64,000 nt of DNA from positions 1-64,000 of the forward strand of contig NZ_CACRYJ010000018.1 in NCBI RefSeq assembly GCF_902703175.1, written 5' to 3'. Made by a program: the position numbers and the translations under genes. This stretch comes from Occultella aeris. Lineage in GTDB: Bacteria; Actinomycetota; Actinomycetes; Actinomycetales; Beutenbergiaceae. Below the pieces are notes generated by a model, which saw only the letters and a list, made by a program, of their open reading frames with translations, was not told the origin of the DNA and made no database searches. Positions 16,203 through 24,263 of this stretch are shown here, in pieces. Within the stretch, counting starts at the first letter, position 1, and every line of letters begins with the position of its first letter.

Positions 16203-18236
16203 TCAGGTCAGGCGCTCGGCGAGGAACCGGTACGCGAGCGTCTGCATGTGCGCCTGCTGCCCGTTCGTGGCTGCCCCGCCATGGCCACCCTCGATGTTCT
16301 CGTAGTAGGTCACGTCCTTGCCGGCCGCGATCATCTGCGCCGCCATCTTCCGTGCGTGCCCGGGATGCACCCGGTCGTCACGCGTGGACGTGGTGAACAG
16401 CACCGGCGGGTAGTCGGCGTCGGCGTCGAAGAGGTGGTACGGCGAGAAGTGCTGGATGTACTCCCACTGCGCCGGGTCGTCCGGGTCGCCGTACTCGGCC
16501 ATCCAGGATGCGCCGGCGAGCAGGTGCGAGTAGCGCTTCATGTCCAGCAGCGGAACCTGGATCACCACCGCCCCGAACAGGTCCGGGTACTGGGTGAGCA
16601 TGTTCCCGGTGAGCAGCCCACCGTTCGAACCGCCCTGCACCCCCAGGTGCGCGCTGGAGGTGATGCCCCGCTCCACGAGGTCCTTGGCGACGGCGGCCAT
16701 GTCCTCATACGCCCGGTGCCGGTTCTCCTTCAACGCGAGCTGGTGCCAGCGCGGGCCGTACTCACCACCGCCGCGGATGTTCGCGAGCGCGTACACCCCG
16801 CCCTGCTCCAGCCACGCGCTGCCGAGCACCCCGGAGTAGGTGGGTGTCAGCGAGATCTCGAACCCGCCGTACCCGTACAGCAGGGTGGGTGCGGTGCCGT
16901 CGAAGGCGAGGTCCTCGCGGTGGATCAGGAAGTACGGGACCCGGGTGCCGTCGTCGGAGATGACGAAGTGCTGCTCGGCGACGAGGCCGGTCGGGTCGAA
17001 GAAGACCGGCATCGACTTCAGCGGCTCCGGGGCCGACCCGATCTCCGCGATCGAGAGGGTGGTGGGGGACAGGAAGTCGGTCGCGTACAGCCAGACGGCG
17101 TCCGAGAGCCGCGAGTCGACGGCGCCGACGGCGACCGTTCCCACCTGGGCCGCACCCACGAACGCCGACCGCTCGAAGGTGCCGTGCGCCGTCGGCGTCA
17201 ACACTTCGAGGCGGTTCTTGACGTCCTCGAGGAGGTTCAGGACGAGGTGCGAACGGGTCCACGTGGCCGAGGCGAGGGAGCTCGTCTCGGTTGGCGTGTA
17301 CAGCACCTGCAGGTCGCGCGAGCCCGCGAGGAACTCCTCGAGCCGGATCGCGAGCAGGGCACCGGCCGGGTAGGTGACGTCAGCGGGCGTCCACTCCTCG
17401 CGCAGTTCCACGGTCAGCCACTCACGCTTGATGTCCGGCTCGGCGGAGTTCGGCACGTCGATGCGGGTGAGTTCGTCGCCCGCGCCGAGCAGGTACAGCT
17501 CACTGTTGTAGAACGCGATGGAACGGCTCACGAAGTCCCGCTCGAAGCCCGGCGTGGAGTCGTGGTACGCGGCGATGTACATGTCCTGCTCGGCGCCCTC
17601 GTACACGGTCTCGGCCGCCTCGAGCGGGGTGCCGCGGCGCCAGCGCTTGACGATCCGCGGGTAGCCCGACGGGGTCATCGTGCCCTCGCCGAAGTCGGTG
17701 AAGACGAACAGGGTGTCGGCGTCGATCCAGGACGTCCCGCCCTTGGACTCGGGCCGGAAGAACCCGCCCTCCACGAACGTCCTCGTCTGCAGGTCGAACT
17801 CGCGGGAGACGTCGGCGTCCGCGCCGCCACGGGACAGGTCGATGATCGCGAGCCGGTACTCCTCCTCGTCGCCGCGGAGCACGCTCGCGCCGTGCCAGAC
17901 CCAGTTCTCGCCCTCGGCCTCGTTGAGCGCGTCCAGGTCGAGGACGGTCTCCCACTCCGGCTCGGCGGTGCGGTAGGACGCCAGCGTGGTGCGCCGCCAC
18001 AGGCCGCGCTCGTGCCCTGCGTCCCTCCAGAAGTTGTAGTAGAAGTCCCCGATCTTTGACACGTCCGGAATCTTCTCCTCGGAGTCGAGGATCCCGAGCG
18101 TGCGTGCCTTCATGGCGGCGAACTCGGGCGTGCCGGCCAGGACAGCGGCCTGTTCGGAGTTAAGGGCGCGGACCCAGTCGAGCTGCTGCTCGCCCTCGAC
18201 GTCCTCCAGCCAGGCGTACGGGTCCTCGTGGCTCAC
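16203..18236 (-). CDS. Prolyl oligopeptidase family serine peptidase (S9A)
   Basis: 677 aa when started at the GTG at 18236, which has GGAAGGAA 6 bases upstream; an ATG ten codons earlier lacks a site. An N-terminal seven-bladed propeller (about 60-400) precedes an alpha/beta-hydrolase domain. The nucleophile is S537 in GGSNGG and the catalytic His is H652 in EGGHGG, with the Asp in the TSTRDDRVHPGHA region. No signal peptide is seen, so it acts in the cytosol on short proline-containing peptides. The usual N-terminal DPYAWLED motif is present. It is followed at once by a kinase-like gene. Confidence 0.92.
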   Translation of the reverse strand: MSHEDPYAWLEDVEGEQQLDWVRALNSEQAAVLAGTPEFAAMKARTLGILDSEEKIPDVSKIGDFYYNFWRDAGHERGLWRRTTLASYRTAEPEWETVLDLDALNEAEGENWVWHGASVLRGDEEEYRLAIIDLSRGGADADVSREFDLQTRTFVEGGFFRPESKGGTSWIDADTLFVFTDFGEGTMTPSGYPRIVKRWRRGTPLEAAETVYEGAEQDMYIAAYHDSTPGFERDFVSRSIAFYNSELYLLGAGDELTRIDVPNSAEPDIKREWLTVELREEWTPADVTYPAGALLAIRLEEFLAGSRDLQVLYTPTETSSLASATWTRSHLVLNLLEDVKNRLEVLTPTAHGTFERSAFVGAAQVGTVAVGAVDSRLSDAVWLYATDFLSPTTLSIAEIGSAPEPLKSMPVFFDPTGLVAEQHFVISDDGTRVPYFLIHREDLAFDGTAPTLLYGYGGFEISLTPTYSGVLGSAWLEQGGVYALANIRGGGEYGPRWHQLALKENRHRAYEDMAAVAKDLVERGITSSAHLGVQGGSNGGLLTGNMLTQYPDLFGAVVIQVPLLDMKRYSHLLAGASWMAEYGDPDDPAQWEYIQHFSPYHLFDADADYPPVLFTTSTRDDRVHPGHARKMAAQMIAAGKDVTYYENIEGGHGGAATNGQQAHMQTLAYRFLAERLT

Positions 18237-18325
18237 GCGCGTTCCTTCCGTTCGTAGGTGTGCCAAAGAACCCTAACCCGGCAATAGCCTCGACGGCGGG
18301 GGCCGGGTCGGCCATCGTGGTCGCC

Positions 18326-18757
18326 ATGACCTCACGTCTGTCCCACACCAGCGTCGACTCCCACGATGCGTACGCACAGGCCGCGTTCTGGTCCCAGGTC
18401 CTCGGGTACACGGGGGACCCCGACGACCCGGACGAGCCCGGCGACGAGGAATGCCTGATCGTCTCGCCCGATGGCCGCACCAAGATCCTGTTCATCGAGG
18501 TCCCGGAGGGCAGGACCGTGAAGAACCGTCTGCACTTCGACCTCGCCCCGACCGACCTGACCCGCGACGACGAGGTCGCCAGGCTCCTGGAATTGGGCGC
18601 CACCGTGGTCGCGGACCGGCGCGTCACCGACGGCAAGGGCTGGTTCACCCTGGCCGACCCGGAGGGCAACGAGTTCTGCGTGCTCCGTGGTGATCTCGAA
18701 CGCCCGGACCCGTGGGCGCATCTGATCCGCGATCGACGCGCGACGGAGCCGCGCTGA
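18326..18757 (+). CDS. VOC/glyoxalase-like domain protein
   Basis: 143 aa single-domain vicinal-oxygen-chelate fold protein of the Glyoxalase_6 type. Beta-alpha-beta modules are seen in SVDSHDAYAQAAFWSQVLGY and NRLHFDLAPTDLTRDDEVARLLELGA, ending in the family mark FTLADPEGNEFCVLRGD. The ATG at 18326 is preferred over 18260 because the upstream part overlaps the S9 gene promoter and shows no domain. A second relative lies at 19153 beyond dodecin. Such proteins are often of unknown substrate; function is unassigned. Confidence 0.75.
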   Translation: MTSRLSHTSVDSHDAYAQAAFWSQVLGYTGDPDDPDEPGDEECLIVSPDGRTKILFIEVPEGRTVKNRLHFDLAPTDLTRDDEVARLLELGATVVADRRVTDGKGWFTLADPEGNEFCVLRGDLERPDPWAHLIRDRRATEPR

Positions 18758-18849
18758 GCCCGAGTGCGTCCTGTTGCGGCGTCCCCGGGCCCGGTCCACG
18801 ATGGCAGGGCTGCGTCGGCAGCGGATCGACTTCAACGAGGAGGACGAAC

Positions 18850-19059
18850 ATGACCGCATCGGTCGCACGGGTCACCACGATCACCGCCCGTTCGGACACC
18901 AGCTTCGAAGACGCCGTGAAGGCAGGGGTGGAGCGTTCGGCGAAGACCCTGCGCAATGTCTCCGGCGCCTGGGTAAAGGACCAGAAGGTCGAACTCACCG
19001 ACGGTGTGGTGACGGCGTGGCAGGTCGTGCTCGAGGTCACGTTCGTCCTCGACGACTGA
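18850..19059 (+). CDS. Dodecin, flavin-storage protein
   Basis: 69 aa, matching the compact dodecin fold: ARVTTITARSDTSFEDAVKAGVERSAKTLRNV forms strand-helix, and VTAWQVVLEVTFVLDD forms the last strands. Dodecins assemble as dodecameric cages that bind FAD, FMN or riboflavin breakdown products; the Trp in the TAWQV strand is placed where the flavin-stacking tryptophan lies. AACGAGGAGG precedes the ATG. It sits between two VOC genes on the same strand, and a stable hairpin follows it. Typical length is 65-75, so the gene is complete. Confidence 0.85.
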   Translation: MTASVARVTTITARSDTSFEDAVKAGVERSAKTLRNVSGAWVKDQKVELTDGVVTAWQVVLEVTFVLDD

Positions 19060-19082
19060 GAACTGCCCGACGGCGGCGCGGG

Positions 19083-19115
19083 GCAGGTCACGCCGGGAGG
19101 GTAACCGTGACCTGC
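19083..19115 (+). terminator. Terminator-like hairpin after dodecin
   Basis: GCAGGTCACG at 19083-19092 pairs perfectly with CGTGACCTGC at 19106-19115 around a 13-base loop, beginning 24 bases after the dodecin stop. It separates dodecin from the following VOC gene. There is no T-run. Confidence 0.55.
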
Positions 19116-19152
19116 GTCGCGTTGGGCGCCCCGATCGAGAGGTGCGTTCTGG

Positions 19153-19548
19153 ATGGCTGCTCGCTGGTACAGCGTGGTGGTGGACTCCTTCGACCCGAAG
19201 TCGCTGTCGCGGTGGTGGGCCGAGGTCCTCGACTGGAAGATCGGCTACGAGTCCGAGGACGAGGTGGTCCTGGTGCCGCCGCACGCGCTCGATTCGTCCC
19301 GGGACATCCCGTACGCCGAGCACGGGCCCGGCCTCTTGTTCGGCAGGAGTTCCGACGCGAAGACCACGAAGAACCGCCTGCACATGGACCTCGCGCCGGG
19401 CGAGGCCACGGGGTCGCGGGACGCGGAGGTGGAGCGGCTGATCGGGCTCGGCGCCACCCGGGTGGATATCGGGCAGAAGGACGTCCCGTGGGTGGTGCTA
19501 GCCGATCCGGAGGGCAACGAGTTCTGCGTGCTCAGCGACCGTCCCTAG
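19153..19548 (+). CDS. VOC/glyoxalase-like domain protein
   Basis: 131 aa Glyoxalase_6-type protein: ARWYSVVVDSFDPKSLSRWWAEVLDWKIG opens, KNRLHMDLAPGEATGSRDAEVERLIGLGA is the central module and WVVLADPEGNEFCVLSDRP closes. It is paralogous to the protein at 18326 (shared KNRLH-DLAP and LADPEGNEFCVL blocks), with dodecin between them. The ATG lies about 40 bases after a hairpin, suggesting its own promoter. Function is unassigned. Confidence 0.75.
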   Translation: MAARWYSVVVDSFDPKSLSRWWAEVLDWKIGYESEDEVVLVPPHALDSSRDIPYAEHGPGLLFGRSSDAKTTKNRLHMDLAPGEATGSRDAEVERLIGLGATRVDIGQKDVPWVVLADPEGNEFCVLSDRP

Positions 19549-19746
19549 ACCCGTCCGACCCAGCTGCACGATGATGCACGGAAGCGCCGCATCGTCCATA
19601 CTCCTCGGCCTCCTCGTGCCCTCGCGCCGCGCATGGCGGGTGACCGTCACGCGCCGGCGAACGTCATGGACTCGACCTGATGACCGAGCTCGGCCCCAGG
19701 CGTACCGCACGGCGATCCGCAAGTGGTCGACGGGTGTGGAGGATGC

Positions 19747-19863
19747 TCAGGCTACGGCGATGGCTCCGATCTCGATCAGCCAGGAGGGATCCCAGATCCC
19801 CGTTCCGATCACTGTCAGAGCAGGTCGGTGGTCTTCCATTCGGTGGACTTCACCTTCGATGGG
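19747..19863 (-). pseudogene. C-terminal remnant of a RidA family gene
   Basis: The minus strand directly after the SnoaL-like stop codon reads PIEGEVHRMEDHRPALTV, then IGTGIWDPSWLIEIGAIAVA and TGA at 19747-19749. This is the C-terminal third of a RidA/YjgF-family protein (imine/enamine deaminase), with the usual HRPALTVIG and DPSWLIEI-AIAV blocks. The N-terminal two-thirds, including the trimer core, is missing. An ATG at 19839 would give a 30-residue product. It is best read as a deletion scar: the SnoaL-like gene now abuts a broken ridA. The remaining bases 19549-19746 show no further gene on either strand. Confidence 0.7.
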
Positions 19864-20277
19864 TCAGTGCTCGCGGGTCCAAGCGGGCGTGATCCGCTGT
19901 TCGCGGAATCGCCAGCCCGCCGGCGTCCTTCCCACCGTGCCGGCCAGTCGCAGGCCGCCTGTGAAGTGAGGTGCTTGGCCGTCGCGGTAGTAGTACACCA
20001 GTGAGTAGGCCGAGACGGCAGCCTGGTCGCCGTCGATGTCCACCAAAAGGTCAGTGGTCGTGTGCAGGGCGTGCTGCCCCTCGACCTCGCCCTGTTGCAT
20101 GAAGCTGACGACCTTGTCGATGCCGCGGAGTTCGCCTCCGCGCGGCGAGTGCACCGCCACGTCGTCGGTGAAGACGGTATCGGCGTCCTCCCACCGCTTC
20201 TCGTCGAGCAGGCGCGCGAAGCGGGTGAACAGGTCGGCGATCTCGATACGGTCGGCGATCAGCGTATCTGTGGACAT
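19864..20277 (-). CDS. SnoaL-like/NTF2-fold protein
   Basis: 137 aa cone-fold protein of the SnoaL_4 type: ADRIEIADLFTRFARLLDEKRWEDADTVFTDDV, then GIDKVVSFMQQGEV and the closing RFREQRITPAWTREH. The ATG at 20277 has AAAGAGA upstream; another ATG five codons earlier is possible. It lies 72 bases downstream of a MarR-family gene on the same strand, so the pair is likely an operon. The stop codon is immediately followed by a ridA remnant. Such proteins can be dehydratases, isomerases or non-catalytic; the role here is unknown. Confidence 0.78.
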   Translation of the reverse strand: MSTDTLIADRIEIADLFTRFARLLDEKRWEDADTVFTDDVAVHSPRGGELRGIDKVVSFMQQGEVEGQHALHTTTDLLVDIDGDQAAVSAYSLVYYYRDGQAPHFTGGLRLAGTVGRTPAGWRFREQRITPAWTREH

Positions 20278-20349
20278 GGCATTCTCTTTCATTCTGGAGT
20301 GCGGCGATGTTGTCTTTGTGCCAGGTGGCGAGTTTCGAGGGGGAAGGGT

Positions 20350-20790
20350 TCAGGAGCCGGCCAGCACCGCGTTGGCCCTGTCCAGGACGATGCCCAGGAC
20401 GCGGCCCGCGGAGGCCAGGTCCTCGGCCGGCAGGTCGCCCCACAGTCCTTGGGTGATCGGGCCGATCGCGCTGCGGACCTGCGTCCAGCGCGCCTGCCCT
20501 TCGTCGGTGACCTGAACGTGGCCGTCGCCGGCGTCGCGCAGGAACCCTGCGGTGGTCAGCTCGGTGATGCGTTCGGCCACCGACGCCTGTCTGAACTGTG
20601 TGGCACCACCGACCCGGCGGATGAGCTCGGTCCGGTCGATGGCCCCGCCACTGACCACGGTCAGCGTGAGGGTCACCCACTGGGGCTCGGTGATGCCGGT
20701 CCCGGCGAGCTGCCGGTCCAAGATCGCGTTGAGCGCCTTCTCGGTCTGGCCGATGAGCGCGGTGCCGAAAGTCTGGGCTGTGGTCGTCAC
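20350..20790 (-). CDS. MarR family transcriptional regulator
   Basis: 146 aa winged-helix protein. The recognition region reads DRTELIRRVGGATQFRQASVAERITELTTAGFLRD and the wing DGHVQVTDEGQARW, flanked by N- and C-terminal dimerisation helices. It starts at GTG 20790 with GGAGCTC upstream. It diverges from a second MarR gene at 20900; the 109-base gap holds a cluster of CTAACG half-sites. It probably controls itself and the downstream SnoaL-like gene. Confidence 0.8.
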   Translation of the reverse strand: MTTTAQTFGTALIGQTEKALNAILDRQLAGTGITEPQWVTLTLTVVSGGAIDRTELIRRVGGATQFRQASVAERITELTTAGFLRDAGDGHVQVTDEGQARWTQVRSAIGPITQGLWGDLPAEDLASAGRVLGIVLDRANAVLAGS

Positions 20791-20816
20791 GATGAGCTCC
20801 GAATCCGTTTCTACGA

Positions 20817-20840
20817 CTAACGTTTACAATCCTAACGTTA
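20817..20840. promoter_or_regulatory. MarR operator half-sites (CTAACGTT repeats)
   Basis: CTAACGTT occurs at 20817-20824 and again at 20832-20839, 15 bases apart; the second is within the palindrome TAACGTTA. They lie between the divergent MarR genes, near the GTG at 20790, and match the half-sites of the perfect inverted repeat at 20862-20878. Confidence 0.6.
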
Positions 20841-20861
20841 TTGGCATGAACGAACCTACAT

Positions 20862-20878
20862 CGTTAGTCCGACTAACG
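20862..20878. promoter_or_regulatory. MarR operator, perfect inverted repeat
   Basis: CGTTAGTC, one C, GACTAACG form a perfect 8+8 inverted repeat 22 bases before the ATG of the MarR gene at 20900. Size and spacing fit a MarR dimer site that would block the promoter of that gene. Confidence 0.7.
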
Positions 20879-20899
20879 CAACCGGGTAGGATCGGCGTC

Positions 20900-21397
20900 A
20901 TGACCAGCAGAGTCGAAGCCGCGGACATGCCCGACGACAGCGAGATCAAGACGCCGGACAGACTGCGCCGACGGGCCAGTCGCCAGCTGTCGCAGATGTC
21001 CGCCCTGTCGGACCGGCTGATGAACGACGGGCTGGCCCAGGCTGACGCCCGCAAGTGGCACTACGCCGTGCTCGCCTCGTTGCAGGAATACGGCCCGGGC
21101 AGTCAGGCGACGCTGAGTCGACGCGCCGGCATCTACCGCAGCGACATGGTCGGCGTCCTCAACGAACTGGCCGAGCGCGGCTTCGTCGCGCGGGCACCGG
21201 ATCCTGGCGACCGCCGACGCAACGTCATCACGATCACCGCCCAGGGCCGCCGGCACCTGCGCCGCCTCGACAAGGTCCTGGACGACCTCCACGAAGAGCT
21301 GCTCGCCCCGCTGCTCCCCGCCGAACGCGACCAGTTCGTGCAACTGCTCACCCGCCTACTGGAACACCACACGCAGCAGGCGCCCCGGGGCCCCTGA
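20900..21397 (+). CDS. MarR family transcriptional regulator
   Basis: 165 aa winged-helix regulator. The N-terminal 40 residues are charged. The DNA-binding part reads QATLSRRAGIYRSDMVGVLNELAERGFVARAPDPGDRRRNVITITAQG, a textbook MarR helix-turn-helix plus wing with the DxRxR motif. The C-terminal helix LLPAERDQFVQLLTRLLEHH completes the dimer interface. The ATG at 20900 sits 21 bases after a perfect inverted repeat. It is divergent from another MarR gene, and the two may cross-regulate. Nothing on its own strand follows closely enough to be a sure partner. Confidence 0.82.
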   Translation: MTSRVEAADMPDDSEIKTPDRLRRRASRQLSQMSALSDRLMNDGLAQADARKWHYAVLASLQEYGPGSQATLSRRAGIYRSDMVGVLNELAERGFVARAPDPGDRRRNVITITAQGRRHLRRLDKVLDDLHEELLAPLLPAERDQFVQLLTRLLEHHTQQAPRGP

Positions 21398-21510
21398 CCC
21401 CGGCATGACGCGGTGGGCGGCTAGGCCCCTGGACCGCGCCGCAGATCCGTCCGGATGATTGCGGCGCCCTTGCGACGGACGCGGCTCCCGGGTGAGGGTG
21501 GGGTGCGGTG

Positions 21511-21525
21511 CGGTGCGCCGCACCG
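21511..21525. promoter_or_regulatory. Inverted repeat before ectD
   Basis: CGGTGCG, C, CGCACCG form a perfect 7+7 inverted repeat 29 bases before the ectD ATG; it follows tandem GGTGC repeats from 21502. It could be an operator or a 5'-UTR hairpin. No regulator can be assigned. Confidence 0.4.
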
Positions 21526-21553
21526 TGACAACTCAACGGATAGGAGAAGACCG

Positions 21554-22462
21554 ATGACTGCCGCAGACGTGCAGAACAGAATCGACGCCTACCCCACCCG
21601 GAACGACGGTGAGGTCAAGGTCATACCCCGAGGAGCCCCGGTGGTCTGGGGGACGGCAGCCACGGGTCCGATGGACCAGCGGACCCTCGACGGTTTCGAC
21701 GCCAGGGGATACCTCTCGATCGACCAACTGGTCGGTGCGGACGAGGTCGCCGAGTTCCACCGTGAGCTCGAACGACTCTCGAGCGACCCCGAGGTCCGGG
21801 CCGACGAGCGGTGCGTCATCGAGGCGAGCAGCCAGGAGGTTCGCTCCGTCTTCGACGTCCATCGGATCAGTCCGGTGTTCGCCAGGATCGCCAACGACCC
21901 CCGCGTGGTGGACCGAGCCCGCCAGTTGTTGGGGTCGGAGGTCTACATCCACCAGTCGCGCGTGAACTTCAAACCCGGCTTCGAGGGCAAGGAGTTCATG
22001 TGGCACTCGGACTTCGAGACCTGGCACGCCGAGGACGGCATGCCGCGGATGCGAGCCGTGAGCATCTCGATCTCGATGACGGACAACTACTCCTACAACG
22101 GCCCACTGATGATCATGCCCGGCTCGCACCGGGAGTACATCTCCTGCGACGGCGCGACCCCGGAGGACAACTACCGCAAGTCGCTGGTCATGCAGGGGGC
22201 GGGCACCCCGAGCAAGGAGGTCCTGCGGGACTTCTACGACCGCTACGGGATCGACGTGCTCGAGGGTGCGGCCGGTGGGGCGGTGATGTTCGACAGCAAC
22301 TGCATGCACGCCTCCAACGGCAACGTCACGCCGACGCCGCGCTCGAACGTGTTCATCGTGTACAACTCGGTGGAGAACACCCTCGAGGAGCCGTTCTCCG
22401 CGCCGAGGCCGCGCCCGGAGTTCGCCGGCTCGACCGACTTCACGCCGGCCGGCCGGGTGTAG
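21554..22462 (+). CDS. ectD: Ectoine 5-hydroxylase (EctD), 2-oxoglutarate dioxygenase
   Basis: 302 aa Fe(II)/2-oxoglutarate dioxygenase that hydroxylates ectoine to 5-hydroxyectoine in the cytosol. The EctD signature is clear: VNFKPGFEGKEFMWHSDFET and then TWHAEDGMPRMRA. The iron ligands are H151 and D153 in WHSDFE and H252 in CMHASNGN; the ligand spacing agrees with characterised EctD enzymes. GGATAGGAG precedes the ATG. No ectA, ectB or ectC is within 20 kb on either side, so either biosynthesis is encoded elsewhere or ectoine is imported. The following genes are a DGPF protein and a sigma factor, not osmolyte genes. Confidence 0.88.
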   Translation: MTAADVQNRIDAYPTRNDGEVKVIPRGAPVVWGTAATGPMDQRTLDGFDARGYLSIDQLVGADEVAEFHRELERLSSDPEVRADERCVIEASSQEVRSVFDVHRISPVFARIANDPRVVDRARQLLGSEVYIHQSRVNFKPGFEGKEFMWHSDFETWHAEDGMPRMRAVSISISMTDNYSYNGPLMIMPGSHREYISCDGATPEDNYRKSLVMQGAGTPSKEVLRDFYDRYGIDVLEGAAGGAVMFDSNCMHASNGNVTPTPRSNVFIVYNSVENTLEEPFSAPRPRPEFAGSTDFTPAGRV

Positions 22463-22532
22463 AAATACTGATCGCGGTTCCGACGTCTCCTGTGACGGGC
22501 CCGCAACGAGGCCCCGATGAGAAGGAGCAGTC

Positions 22533-22925
22533 ATGAAGTACGTCATCCTGATCCACTCCAACCCGCAGCCGTGGGGTCACCCGACCGGCGACTTCATCGC
22601 CGAGAACCAGACCCTGCCCTCTGCAGAGCGCGAGCGCTTGAACGCCGAGTTCGAGGCGGTGCTCACCGAGATGCAGGAGTCGGGTGAACTCGTCACCGCC
22701 GAGGCGCTGGGGGATCCGAGCACCTCCCGCCTGTTCCGCTGGAACGCGGGGAACCCGGTCGTCACCGACGGCCCGTACTCGGAGTTCAAGGAGCACCTCG
22801 CCGGGTTCTTCCTGATCGACGTCGCGGACCAGGCCCGGGCCGAGGAGATCACCTCGAAGTTCTCCGGCCCCGGCGAGACCGTCGAGCTGCGGCCCGCGAT
22901 GTGGCCCGGCGGTGACGATCAGTGA
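22533..22925 (+). CDS. YciI-like DGPF domain protein
   Basis: 130 aa protein of the YCII/DGPF family, ferredoxin-like dimeric fold. It contains the family hallmark TDGPYSEFKEHLAGFFLIDV and opens MKYVILIHSNPQPWG. It begins with AAGGAG upstream and its end overlaps the start of a sigma factor by 14 bases. DGPF proteins are the standard neighbours of ECF42-type sigma factors; their exact role is unclear, but they are among the known targets of these sigma factors. Confidence 0.85.
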   Translation: MKYVILIHSNPQPWGHPTGDFIAENQTLPSAERERLNAEFEAVLTEMQESGELVTAEALGDPSTSRLFRWNAGNPVVTDGPYSEFKEHLAGFFLIDVADQARAEEITSKFSGPGETVELRPAMWPGGDDQ

Positions 22926-24225
22926 GCCGTTCGAGGACGTGTGGCGCCGCGAGGTGCCGCACGTCCTCGGGGCGCTCGTTCGGCGCTACGGCGACTTCGC
23001 GGCCTGCGAGGACGCCGTCCAGGAGGCACTCCTGGCGGCGTCGGAGCAGTGGCAGCCCGGGGCCGGACCCGACAGCCCGCGTGGCTGGCTGCTGCGGGTC
23101 GCCTCCCGGCGGCTGATCGACGCCCACCGGTCCGAGCGCGCCCGCACCGCGCGGGAGTTGCGCGCGGCCGTCCGGGACCGCGTCGACACCGAGCACGCCC
23201 CGGCCGCCGATCACGAGCTGCCCGGCTCGGCCGCCGAGATCGCACTCGGCGCCGGGACCGCGGGGGACGACCGGCCGGGTGGGACCGGCTCGCCGGGGCA
23301 CGATCCCGAGACGCTCCACCTGCTCCTGCTCTGCGCGCATCCGGCCCTGACCCCCACGGCGCAGGCCGCGCTCACCCTACGAGCCGTCGGCGGGCTCACC
23401 ACCGACCAGATCGCCGCGGCGTTCCTGGTTCCGTCCGCCACCATGGGCCAACGCATCAGCCGAGCGAAGGCGACGCTCGCCGCGGCGGGTGCCCGGTTCG
23501 CCGCACCCACGGCGAGCGACCTGCCGGACCGGCTCACCGCCGTCGGGCAGGTGCTCTACCTGATCTTCAACGAGGGGTACACCACCAGCGCCGGCGAGCG
23601 GCTCATGGACGTCGCTCTCGCGAGCGAAGCGATCCGGCTCACCCGGGAGCTGCGCGCCCTGGTCCCCGACCACGCCGAGACGGCCGGGTTGCTCGCGCTG
23701 ATGCTGCTCACGCAGTCCCGGGCGGCCACGCGCGTCGACGCCGCCGGCGACCTGGTGCCGCTCGAGCACCAGGACCGGGCCCGGTGGGACCACACCATGA
23801 TCACCGAGGCGACGTCGATCCTGGAGGTCGTGCTGCCGCACGCCACCGTGGGGCCCTACCAGCTCCAGGCCGCGATCGCGGCCGTGCACGCGGAGGCGTC
23901 CACGTGGGCGGACACGGACTGGCTGCAGATCGTCATCCTCTACCGGATGCTCGACGGGATCGCGCCCGGCCCGACGGTCCGGCTGAATCTGGCCGTCGCC
24001 GTCGGGATGGCGCACGGACCTGCCGCGGGCCTCGAGGTGCTCGAGCCGCTGCGGGAGGATCCCGCCCTTCGGCGCGGCCACCGGATCCACGCGGTGCGAG
24101 CGCACCTGCTGGAGATGGTCGGGGACCGCGGGCCGGCGCGCGAGGAGTACCTCACGGCGGCCCGGATGAGCACGAGCGTGCCCGAGCAGCGGTACCTGAA
24201 CGCACGCGCCGAACGCCTCACCTGA
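22912..24225 (+). CDS. RNA polymerase sigma factor, ECF42 type (DUF6596 extension)
   Basis: 437 aa, starting at GTG 22912 inside the end of the DGPF gene. Region 2 covers about 10-75 (ALVRRYGDFAACEDAVQEALLAASEQW) and region 4 about 125-190 (LTLRAVGGLTTDQIAAAFLVPSATMGQRISRAKATL). A long C-terminal extension (about 190-437) begins IFNEGYTTSAGERLMDVALASEAIRL and continues as TPR-like helices. In the ECF42 group this extension replaces an anti-sigma factor in controlling activity. The overlap with the DGPF gene implies a fixed ratio of the two. Inducing signal unknown. Confidence 0.87.
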   Translation: MTISEPFEDVWRREVPHVLGALVRRYGDFAACEDAVQEALLAASEQWQPGAGPDSPRGWLLRVASRRLIDAHRSERARTARELRAAVRDRVDTEHAPAADHELPGSAAEIALGAGTAGDDRPGGTGSPGHDPETLHLLLLCAHPALTPTAQAALTLRAVGGLTTDQIAAAFLVPSATMGQRISRAKATLAAAGARFAAPTASDLPDRLTAVGQVLYLIFNEGYTTSAGERLMDVALASEAIRLTRELRALVPDHAETAGLLALMLLTQSRAATRVDAAGDLVPLEHQDRARWDHTMITEATSILEVVLPHATVGPYQLQAAIAAVHAEASTWADTDWLQIVILYRMLDGIAPGPTVRLNLAVAVGMAHGPAAGLEVLEPLREDPALRRGHRIHAVRAHLLEMVGDRGPAREEYLTAARMSTSVPEQRYLNARAERLT

Positions 24226-24263
24226 CCTTCGCGGGCGGGCGCCGCCCGGCGTGGGCGAGCCGG

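Noticed and set aside
22912-24225. Frameshift between DGPF gene and sigma factor as a fused gene
   Set aside because: Each has its own complete start and stop, and separate genes with this overlap are the normal state for this pair.
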